Shown here piece by piece: positions 12,579-24,700 of a stretch of 64,000 nucleotides of DNA; the first letter of the stretch is position 1, and each line of letters begins with the position of its first letter. Origin of the DNA: Eutrigla gurnardus (taxonomy: Eukaryota; Chordata; Actinopteri; Perciformes; Triglidae); the NCBI GenBank assembly GCA_963514095.1, contig OY741276.1:9953266-10017265 (forward strand), in the 5' to 3' direction. A model generated the notes under the pieces. That model saw nothing but the letters and a program-made list of their open reading frames with translations. It ran no database searches and was not told the origin of the DNA. Made by a program: the position numbers and the translations under genes.

Positions 12579-15500
12579 CTGCACAGTGAGAAAACAGAGT
12601 TGTAGATCTCCTATACTGAAGAGGCACGCACAACACGCTACACACCAGAAGGAGGAAAATGTGCTTTTTAAAGTAGTACACTACTTCATTCAATTACTTC
12701 TAACATGAAAGATCAGCTCAGGACAACAATGATGTGTGACTTACAGCAACTCTGTCTTCATGAGGGTCTAATGGGGGGTCTGTTGATGCAGAGAGAGTTA
12801 GTTATTTGTGGCTGAGTGAAGGACAATGTCAGAGCAACATCAACTCTTCTGAGCATATATGAGTCATTGGTCATCTGCTTGTGTTAACATTGAACAGCTT
12901 GATCAGTGGGTGAATCTGTTTTTTGCACTTTGTTAATGACGGTTCACAGCTGCCCATAACTGGCCTGTCAAGTTTTTCATTTCTCCACGTGTGTGCACAA
13001 AATACAAGAGCAAAAAGTTGAACAGTGTTCATCTGCTCTAAAGTTAACTAGTTTACTTTTTACGTGAACCTAGGCATAGCAATGGTTACTTAGGGGGCGG
13101 GGCTTAGTCATGTTTGTGTTTGGGAGTGACAGTACCTGTGGTTGCATCTGCAGGAGAGAGCAGGCATTGGGACAAAAAAAGCAATTGCCAAAAGAGACAA
13201 TGGAGACAAATTAGGCCCCGAACACATCAACATACTTAAATTGTAAATTATTTGACATGCACTTCGCAAATCAGTCAAGCTCGGTTCAAAAATGCCTTCA
13301 TTACACAAACACAATACACACAGCAACAAATAACATAAGAAAGAAGGTTATAGTGACAATCGAGGCTACAGTGTGGGGCATGACAACAACAACCCTAATT
13401 CCTAGCAAAAGGAAAACATTTCAATTTAAAAACTGACACTATGAACACACTATGAATCTTTACCATTTGATTAAACACGTTCACATTACTACATTTAATG
13501 GATATTTATTCCTCTCACCATAATAGACGGGCTCCTTGTCGAGTTCTGCACATAGAGTACAAAAACAGACGGATTACATTTGATTAATCACTTTAATCAG
13601 TTATTAAATAGTTATTCCTTGGACAGTATCAGTCTGGATTAAAGCTATATTTTGTTAGTGATTTGCCTGATATACCCAAGGGACTAGAAAGGATTACGGT
13701 GCTTTATTTTAATGTTCACATACTGTAAATGTACTTACATCACAACTTTAACGTCAAAAGTAAAAAAAAAAATTACATTTCGACAAAGTGGGGTTGTTTT
13801 ATTGATTGGATTGATAGAATAATTAATGAACAATTAATGTAAGGCCTAAAAAAAGTAAGCAAATGGTGAACTATTTTCACCACAATATCCAGAAGACCAA
13901 AATGAAATTTTTTCACATTGCACAGTACGTTTTGAAGAATGTAATAGCTTGATTTTCAAAATAAAGCTGTGCAGTGTTGCTTCTCACCATCCCAGGGCTT
14001 GTGCATGAAGTGAGCCTCCACCTCCTTCTGGTCTGACCCGTATTTGTTTTCAGCCACAAGCTTGTAGCGCCCATTGTTGAGGTGCGTTGGGTTGTCCAGC
14101 TGCAGGCAGCCATGGAACTCTCTCTCTGTGATGTCATGGATCAGGGTTATGAAGATGACCCCCTCCGTCACCGCGTTGCCATTCAGAAACCACTGGAGGT
14201 GCGGCTCAGGGTTTCCTGGAGGGTTAAGTCAATGCAAGAGACATTGACATTCTTTTATTATGAGTCATTTTCTTATTTGTGTTTCATGTCTAATCCCAGA
14301 AATGAACAGCAAAGTACCACTAAAGGACATTATGTGGATGGTAGTCTTACCTGACACGCTGAAAGGGATGCACCATTTATGGTCAGAGATTGCATCACTC
14401 AGTTTAGTGATTTTGGGAGGAACTGAGGGTAATTTAAGAGCAATGTGAGATACAAACAATAAAGACATGAGAGCAATTCAGAGGTAAAAGTAATGACAAA
14501 TGCAAAAAATGTCTTTGACAAAATAATCTACACTGGATTAGGGCCGGCCGCTTGCCATCGGGCAAACTCACAAAGTATATCCAGCAGCAGCGAGGACTCT
14601 TTCTCTCCAACAATGTTCTCAGCTGTGCAGCTGATCTTGCTGTTGTGGTCGAGCGATGACAAGTTGGACAGTCGTAGCACCGAAATCTGGCCCGATGTCT
14701 CGATCTGAGGGAGTAAACGCATCCGTATATCAGCATGAAGATTTGGCTGTTTTCTACAAGAGAGAACTCATCACATCGTAAGCAAATAATGTGATATGAC
14801 ATGCGTTATCCAATCTGATTGTGTTTCTGTGGGGGTAACCTGACCTCATAGTAGGAGACCAACGCCATTTTCCATATCAGCTCCGGTGAGGGTACCCCAC
14901 CGGTCGTACAGGACAGGTCCACGTGGTTCCCCTCCATTAGTGTCACTTTGGATGGGCTCAACGTTGCCATGGGAACCTCTACACACAACCAGGGGGTGGT
15001 GGGGAGGAAAAGAAACGGAGGAAGAAAGAGGAGGGGAGAGAACTTAGGATTCATGGCCAACTCTTGTCTTTCCTGTTGAAACACAAGGCACGTAACAACC
15101 TCGACAAAGAGAGTGGAAGAGCAGGCAAACACACACCCACTACGACGGAGTGAAAAGAACGACGCACAAAGAAAAAGGCCTCGGATTCAATCTCCTCCTT
15201 TCCCGCTCACTCTTGCTTTCATTTAAGCACACTCGCCCCAATCAAACAGTCAGACAAAGAGACAGAGTTCAAACACGCCGATGGTTACACTGATTACTAG
15301 TGCATGTCTTCAGCAGCCCAAGTAGTAAATTGATTGGACACAGTCTGAAGCCTCGGCCAAACGCAAAGACACTGGTGCTGACCAAGAGGTGACCCGAGTA
15401 TGACCAATCAGACTCAATCAGTGTTGCCACCCTCATCCCCGGTCCAATAACATCGCTTATGAAGAAAGAAGACGGAGACCAGACCAAGGGAGGACAAGAG

Positions 15501-18500
15501 AAAACGAGCAAGGAGAAGAGACGAGAACAAAGAGAAGAAATAGAAAAGGCAAGGAGATGAGAGTATAAAAACCAAACGAAGAGAAGAAAATAGGAAACGA
15601 CATGAGAACCAAGTGGAGTGAAGAAGAGGAGAGAACAAAAGGGGAGCGGGGTAGAAGTGAAGAGAAACGGGGGAGAGGAGAAGAAAAGAGGATACATGAT
15701 GAGAACAGAAAGAGGGAGGGAGGAAGAAGAGGAGAAAGAGGGGAATAAGAGATGAGAGAGAAGAAAAGGGAAAGAAGTGGAGACGAGACGAGAACCAAGA
15801 GAGGACGAGAACAGAAAAGGAGAACTAAAATGAAGAGAAGGAATGGGTGTAGACAGTGTCGACTACTGCAGATAAAACTGGACAGATTCCTTATCGAACC
15901 CCCACCCTCTCTGTCCGTCGGCAGAATGCTTATCACCAGGGCAACCCACTTATCACTACGGCAACCCACTCAATCACTGTGAGATGCACTAAAAAACAGT
16001 GATTTCAGTGGTGGCAGGCCAGCTGCCATATCAGAACCACATATCTTAACAGGCTTTCAGTAAATCAGCTTTCTACTGACTCTACAGCCATCTGCAGGTC
16101 ACACACACACACACACACACACACAGCTACACCCCGCTGCACGTAGAAATCAGAATGAAACGTCTGTTTTGACGAGAGTGCAGCTGTCATCAACAAATTA
16201 TTTCCATGTAAAATGATTTCCGAGCGCAGCTCTGGTACACAAACCACCCATAACATCCTGTGCGATTGTAATCCTTAACCGTCTCGGATGTGTTCCGAAT
16301 CAACAAGTGGGATTTTTGCCGTAATTAGCATGGCAGACCAGCCTGCGTCTGCGACAACGCAACGAGTCATTACGTGGAAAGATTTCTGTATTATGTGCTT
16401 CAGCATTTGGCCCGGGCCGCAGCCCACCTGCAGCCAGTTATATGGGAGGCATATGGGAAGCACTGGCAGTCAAGTGTCTGCCGAGGGCGAGCCAACTAAT
16501 GAACAGCATCCATGACAAATGAGAGGAGGCCAAAAAAGTGTTGTCATCAAATGTGTTTCCATTTTTTTTTTTTTTTTAACTAGTTCAACTCGAGAACTGC
16601 ATACTAGCTTCTAGCTGTCTTCATTTTTTTTTCTGAAGTCATTGAGATGGATTTGTTGACACGCAAGCTCAGGAGGTGTTATGATGGATTTCATCGATGG
16701 CACTAAAAAAAAGAAAAGTGGACCTTGAGTTTGGAATTGCTTTGCCAGACTAACATTTCCAAAGTCAGGAGGGAAGTTTCATGCTCAAAATCGAGATTAA
16801 ATGGAAGAAAAAAGTTTAGATCACGTCCCCAGCCTTTCGAATACTTCATGCAAGACAGAAAAGAATCTTTCTATGTCAAAATAAAACCTTCTCTAAATCA
16901 AAGTATGAAGTGTTCTTATGGAAGCTCGTACCAGCTAACCAATAATATCATGACATCCATCCATCGACATGAGAGCGTGAAGCCAATGTCCTCTGAAGCT
17001 CTGTGTCACACAGCATTCTTAACCCCGCCCCTTTTTAGAAGTTCAAATCCAAAGGGATGTGATTTAAATCTGTTCACCGCTCAAATTTTTCCTGTCTGTG
17101 AAACATTCATAGCACAGAAGCTAAACACGGTTTAACTTACGTTTAACTTTGGGCCAACGTGGATTGTTGATGACATCATAAAGTCTTCTGTGCTCACATT
17201 TTTTTTATAAAGGGAAATCCAATATAATGTGGGATTAACACCATTACGTGAATCCTCATGGCCAGTATGGATCTTCCTTTAATTTGTCACGCCTTTTTTT
17301 AATTAAAGCAGAGTTTTACAGTAACGACATGGATTTCAGTGTCACTCTAGACTGGTATTGACAAGTCCACGTGGCTCCGTATTTCATGCTAACATGGGGG
17401 TGCAACTCCAAAAGGTGTCTCACTGACATTTTCATTAATTCATTCAGTCAACGTTATCCCATCCTGCCTTCTTGTGGTTTTTGTTTTTGTTTTTTTCCCC
17501 CACCACTCTATGACACAGTGTGTCCTTGTTTTGGCACCGAGTATATGTCAGTCCCTGGCGCTCCTTGAATTCAGATTACCTCCGTTCCCCAGGGGCGTGC
17601 GCTATGAATGGGCTGTGAATTACAAGCACAGCATCGGCGATATGCCCCGGTGATGCAGAGCTGGAAAGATGCTCATGTTTTAAAAGCAAAAACATCCGCT
17701 CTTTATTGAAGCCCTCCGCACAAAACGCCCCGGCATACTCCAGCGTCGCCGTTGGAGACGTCATTGTTGTCAGCTCTCATTATGGGCCGTGATAGGCGCG
17801 TCCACATCGGTGTTTAGAGAAGTGTTCTCAATCGTTACGCCAGGCTGGCGAGATGTGGTGATTAACGATGAGAGGCAGAAGCGGACGAGAGAGAAATATC
17901 TTTTCCGCCTTGCCTCTACCTGTGCGTGACGGCTATCTCGCTAAACCGCTGAGTTTGCCTTTGATAAAGGCCATCAATAATAGAATGTTTCATTTCATTT
18001 ATATTTAATGTAGACAGAAAAAGAATAAGTGTGTGCTCAATTTGAGTTTTTGTGCAATTATTATTTTGTTCCCATCACGCAGGAAAAATAGGCGACACGC
18101 TGACTTCTTAGATGAGCGGTCTGTGTGGCAACGTTAACGCAGCAGCACCACAGTTGTGCTTAGGGTTCAGGAAATATTGTATTTATGGCACATAAAAAAA
18201 AACAAGGTTAAGCATCTGGTGAGTTTAAGCTACTAAATAATTGTAAAAGTAAACAAATTAATTAAAAAAGTTAATAAAAAAAGTGAAACTTTTGTCTCCT
18301 TGGTGAAGGGCAGCAGCCCCCCATCCATCAGTGCGACCTCCACACCCACCTCCGCTCCACCTTCATAAACAAAGGACACACTGCTTCCTGCATTTGCATC
18401 GGACATAAATCGTGCGGCACATAACCGTCTTACATGGACATAATTCCTCATGATGCTGTGCTGGTGCAGCTATGCATCACTCTTGTCACATGAAGGACTG

Positions 18501-21500
18501 CTGATGAATAAAATACATTTAAAAAAAACTACACCGTATTCCATCTTTACTTGATGCCGCACATGATTAGCATCCTCGTCCGTCAATCTGCTTTCCAACT
18601 TGTGTTGACTTTACTTTTACAGCCTTTGTTTCTTGTTGTTAAATTCCTTGTTATCTCACAAGTGAGTGGGCGGTCTCCCGATAGGACGTTCACAAACGTG
18701 AGCAGCATCTAGAGCCACAGACAGAAGAGCCATCTGGCCATTTTTGGGGTCAGTCTGTACTGCCATGTATGTTTCAACATATGGAACTTAGAGCACACGA
18801 CACAAATGGAATGAGCAGAGATGCTGAGGTTTGACAACACAGACAGATACGCAAGTGTATAGTGACACTGTACAGTATACATACGCAGAAGCCAAGGAGA
18901 CAGAAGTTAGATAAAGAAAGATGAGGGCAGAGGAAATAATACTCAAACAATAATCCATAAAAAAGGGGAGGATGAAATCTGACTGACAGTCATTCAAACC
19001 AATCAAATGAAAGAGAAACCGATGAAGGCGGAGGGCAACAGCACAGCGATGTGACCAGCAGAGGTCTGGAAATCAATCTGCCGTCATTTCCACGTCACTT
19101 TTGTTTGGGGCCGCTGGTTTCCGTTAATACAACAGGATCATTCAAGACAAAAAAAAGCCAATTTTAGCCACAGAAATGTAAGGGGTAATGAGTATGATGG
19201 TAGAAAAAGCCTAAATCTTTAACAAGCACGACCCCAAAAGTAATCTATACAGGAAATTAAACAATATTGGGGAGTTTATAGGTTTGTTTTATTGTTTTAA
19301 TGATTCTATGAACAAAGAACAGAGTTTTAAAAACCTGCAGCTGTTTGAACCCCAACATTTTTGCTGAGTGACACAGTTCACCGACTAGCTCGGCACTGCA
19401 GTAACATCAGAGCAGCAGTTTTTCTGGGGAAGTCTCGTATAGGTCAGCAGTGGGTTTGCCAGCCTTTTTTTTTTTTTGGGGAGCGGAGCTCCAGCAGTAA
19501 ACGGTCCGCAGTGAGAAAGCACCATATGTGGGTGGCCTGAGAGATCAGCGTCAGCCCGAGGGCATCGTTGGGCACTTCCTCTGCTTTGTGCCTTCCTCGT
19601 GTGTCGCTCGGAAAAGCTCAGAAGCACAGACGGTCATACATGCAAGCGAACAGACGGATGGAAACCGAGTAATAAAGAGAAGGAAAGGCAGCGTGGGAGA
19701 GGGGGAGGCAAAAGATAGCAAGAAGAAAAACCCCACAAAGAGAGCAAAAGGCCAACAGTTCAGACTCTTGGTGTATGACTGTTAGCCCCCGGGCATCATC
19801 TGGCACTCCTGCACCACCAGTTCCTCCTCCTCCTCCTCATATGTCACACTGCCAGGGGGTCCCCTGCCCACCTCTCCAGGGGCCCTGCTGTAACTGTGCT
19901 AATGCCAAAAATAACCTCCACTAATGGAAGGGAGGCAGAGGGGACAGATCAATAGGAGTTATCAATGACATTGTTACCTTCCTACACGATAACTTATTGT
20001 TTGTGTCCTTCGCGTCCCGACTGCCCCGAGCTATTTTGGACCAGATGGCAAAAAATACTTTCAGATTCACGTTCTGGCTTGTTAGAGAGGAAACCCGATT
20101 ACATTTCATGTGAGGCCTATAAAGCTTTTTCTGACTGCTGTTATTGTGTGTTTTAATTCAAATCCTTTGTGTTCTCACTTTACAGTAACAAACCGGATCC
20201 GCCCGGGCTTTTTGCCCCAAAGGCTGGAAGTATCTGTGTTTCATTTATTTGCTTGGGTTTGGCTCAAGCTCTAAATTATTACAGAAATGTCACTTTGTTT
20301 TTCCCAGATTAGTGTTCTGTTTCTGCAAAGAGAGTCCAAAATAGAGAGATTAAAAGGAAGGGGAGACTAAAGCATGAATTAACTGCTGACAGTTATTCAT
20401 TCAAGCTTGATAAACACCTCAATAAGCCAGTACATAAAAGGGTTGTGGTCCGTGGAAGTCCGTGACAGCGAGCGTGCTGGTTAACTTGACATTACACTTG
20501 TATTGTGAATAACTGTTGCACCGGAGATTACAATAGTCTGGTTTGTACACACATTATTCCTCCAGGGGATCCTAAATATCGTTTATTTGCGACTTAAACA
20601 AAGTTGTGTCATTTTCTCATCAATTTTTTTTGCCATTGAATCAGTCGAAAATGTATTTTATTGCTCATAAAAATGTAATCATTGTTGCTGTAGTTGAGTA
20701 TTGCCATAAGTCCAGGAACAATTCCTTCCTAGGCGAAATTGAAATATGACGATTCAGTAAAAAGGGAAATTAAATCGGCTGCGTGACAGCAGGTCACTAG
20801 TGCCATAGGACACACTGCAGACGGTCGTTTATAACACTTCATTTTATCGTGATACATGCAGTGAATTTTCTCCACTCAGCAACTCGCTGATGTCATCTGT
20901 GTGTTGATTCGCGCAGTAATAGTAATATCTCCTTGCTTCCATGCCGGCCCATGCGGTGACCTCTCTACACCTCCAGGCGAATGTCTGGGACGACTGTAAC
21001 GAGCCCATAAAATGACATAACCTCTCACACGCCGCACACAAACACCGCTCCGTGGGTAACACACGCTCTCCTCCCGACTGGCAACTAATCTATGCATGGT
21101 ACCAGCCCCACAGCACATAGATAATGTCAGTCTGTTTAGCACTGGTGGCCTTTTAATGGCACCCTGCAGAAACCAGACTACATGTTTAAGCCCTCTATAA
21201 AAGCAGGGCTCTGAGTGTGTGTCCGTGTGCACGCATGCCTCCATTGAGTCATGTGTTCGTGTGTAAGACATTGTAGGTTCTTCCCACCACACATTGTCTA
21301 GAGACATTAAAATGTACAGCCCGGTCCAGAGTAAGTGAAATACAGCGTGTGCAGCATCTTTCTTGTAGCCCGCGGAAGTTCACATATATACCAGCTGGTA
21401 CCGATTACTAGGGGCTGTAGTTAATGCACGGATTTTATTCTTTGCACAGTTATTCTCGTAGGTTTTAGAGTAACCGACAAAAACGCTTAGCACGCTTGTC

Positions 21501-21675
21501 CTGCAGTAACACGTTTTGTAGCGGTCCTGCACCTAAACACACACACATTTATGCAGACGTGCACACTTCCTTCCTTGCTCTGCCATCTACATTTGGGAAA
21601 CCATTAGGATAACTGTTTCACTCCAGGTGCTTCTGCACTATGTTACAGCTTGTGAATGTCTTTTCCAGCTCATTA

Positions 21676-21747
<72 letters not shown>

Positions 21748-24700
21748 TCACCACAGTTGGGTAGTGTCAGGCTGGACAGCAGCTTGCGTCCTCCTCCGTC
21801 TTCGATGCACCGCAGCTCCTGAGTGTCTGCCTCCTCTCCTAACAACAGCTTGATCCACATGTTCTCACAGGAACAGTGGAGAGGGTTCCCTGTCAGGATC
21901 CTACACACACACACACACACACACTCAGACTGTCAGGAAATGTCGAGAAGAGTATAGTAGAGCGAGAGCGTAACTGAAAGTTTAAAATTACAAAGCAATA
22001 GCTTGAATTACTCTGGTGTCAAAGTACCTTAAAGAATTAGTTTGACATTTTGGGAGATTTGCTTGTTTGCTGTATAAATAAGATATAAACAGATTAAAAT
22101 GTCTGTTAAATATGACGCTACCACCAGCAGCCAGTTAGCTGTAGCTTTGTTATACTCGGTAGGCTTCATACAGACAGATATTAGAGTTGTATCGATCTTC
22201 TCATCCAACGCAAGTCAATAAGCGTATAATGTCTATTGCTTTCAGTTGCAGTTATTTCAATGTCAACTTGGAATGAAAATCTATTGAATCGTATTGAACC
22301 ACTGGTAGAAACGGCCGAAGCTCTCTAGAAATGCAAAGCATCTTTTTTTTTTCAATATTTCCTCCATGCACGGTGTAGATAACTGCTTTATTACAGGTGT
22401 CACACATTAACATGTCCTGGTGGTTCATTTCTGCTTGCCCACTTCAGCTAATCTTAATCCCCACCCTGTTGCTATCTCAATAATAATAATAATAATAATA
22501 CGTTTCTGGCTCCAGGAAATCCCAAGATTGCAGGCAGCATTGACATCATATCAGACACATACAGGGGACATCACAGATGCTATAGGAATCCACTGGAGAT
22601 AAACCAGAGAGAGAGACTGAACTCACAGATAAGAGATGTTGAGGTGTTTGAATATCCTCCAGGACAGCGATGACAGGTTGTTATCTTTCAGATTCCTGGA
22701 AATTAAGTCGTACATCAGAGAAGGAGATTTGTAGAAAAAAAAATGTAGAAGGGTGTAACAGAAACTAATTGCACACTTTTCATGCACCAATACACCTGAA
22801 TTATTTGGTACATTTCATCAGTTTAGTAAGTTTGTACCTCATAATATACATTTCCTGTCCATCAAATTCAACGATAAATAATGAAATCAATACACAGCTT
22901 TACCATAAAGAAGATAACAGATTTTTAGCGCACTCACTCCAGGTGATAAATAAATCTGCACAGTGGATGTTATGTCAGGAGAATTAATATGAATAGATAG
23001 CTTGAACTTACAGGTACTGTATCTTGATGTTGTTTTCGAAGGCCAGCTTCGATACATATGTTAGCCTGCTGTTGGTCACAGTTCTGACACAAAAACAATA
23101 TGACAGCGTCATTGTCGTCGCCATCATGAACAAAACAATTAACAACATTAGCTCCGTAAGGTTTCTAATGGGCTTTGTGGAAAATTCACCACCTGTCACT
23201 ATTTCTGCCTCATCACTAATCCTGAACCCGTTCTGATGTATCCAAAATAAATCAACCATACAAAATACAAATCAAAGAGTTTTCTATTGAGCCAGGCATA
23301 TTCACAAGTCTGCCATGAGACGCCGGCACCTGCACATCTGTAGATTTACCAGATGTCTCAATAAAAAGAAGCAGCACTGTGGAAACCAGGTGCAGAGAGA
23401 GAGTGTGCTCTTCGTCAGCTGAGACATCACTTACGTCTGATATCAAGTTATTCTAGCAGATGTTCTGTGACGGATTTCGGCTCATCTGGGATGACTTGAG
23501 CACTTGTTTTAATTTCGCCTTGAATAACACACGGCACGACTAGTTACTCTAGAAGTATTAGAATTGTGAAAGAATTGTGTTCGTGTTGAGACAGTGTAAT
23601 TGGGACCATTGTCTGTGATTGTGGCTGAAACACACAATTAAAAACTCATGCGGTTGAAGTGTGTAACGTGCTCTAATCACTAATCCGTCCACCAAATGGG
23701 ATATCGGCTGGGAAATTAGTTAATGTCCACTTAAAAGGTTACATTTGGAGAAAGCGCTGCTCGGTAGACAATTATTTTTTGTGATTAGGAAATTGCAGAC
23801 AACGCAAATATATTGCCTTTTGCAAAGGTGAATTATCAGTAATGGCAAAGATATTTTATGACAGTAACAAAGTCATTAAAATGTAGTGTTTTTTCTGCTT
23901 ATATTTGGGCCCAAGAACATTGTGTACAGTACAGCAGAAACATGGGATGTAGTTATAGCACAACAGCCACAGACTATCAAAATATATGACCTAAATAAAC
24001 AGTGTGGGATATTTATTCGCATTTTTATTTATTTATTTATTTACTGGCAACAGCTCTGAATGTTTGCCCTGGGCCAAAGTGTTTGCCTTGGTAATATAAG
24101 CCATAAAAAAAACTCACAGGTTCCTGAGATTCTTGTAGTAGTGCAGGTCTTTGTCGTTGATGGAGGAGAAGCTGCTCTGGTTGGCGATGTAGCTGTCAGG
24201 GAATACAAGTGTGTGTCAGAAGGCTCATTTGTTAACGGAGGGGAAGCGTAAACAGAAGCGTTTCGACAAGACAGAGGGACATAATAAGCCCGTATAATTA
24301 GAGTTCAAAACTCCTGAAGGGCTGCGGCTGATAAATGGCACACGGGCGGAGCCGGTACACTCTCCTCCCTCTGTTCCTCAGCATCTCCGGACCCATCGGC
24401 CATCGCTCCGACGACAGATAAGCTGCAGATTCTACATGCGGATGGAGAATCTGTAGCTACAACTGTGAGAACGGGCTCCCGAAAAACAGCATGTGCACTT
24501 TCCAAATATCACAGCTTTGGGATCAGATGAGAACATTCCGAGATCGGGAAAAGACAGAACGATCTCACCTACAGAGATACAGCTGCAGCAGCCACAGCCG
24601 CACGTTCTGTTTGGCACAATCATCAAGGTCATTAAATAATGTTTTTCATGTGGTGGACATGCAGCGGCCGACTGGGAGCAAATAAACATCCCTAATTAGA

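Larger units (their letters stand above)
14979..21751. other. ntrk2 intron 5 (about 6.8 kb), non-coding
   Basis: No exon-like sequence is recognised. It holds a 380-bp purine-rich tract (15459-15850), an AC run at 16101-16126, homopolymer T runs near 16562 and 19465, and a CTCCTC run near 19825. The donor end is a 69-bp GT/AC repeat starting six bases inside the intron. Confidence 0.7.

Noticed and set aside
15269..15969. Large Ser/Phe/Leu-rich minus-strand open frames
   Set aside because: Composition artefact of the polypurine tract; no conserved protein features.
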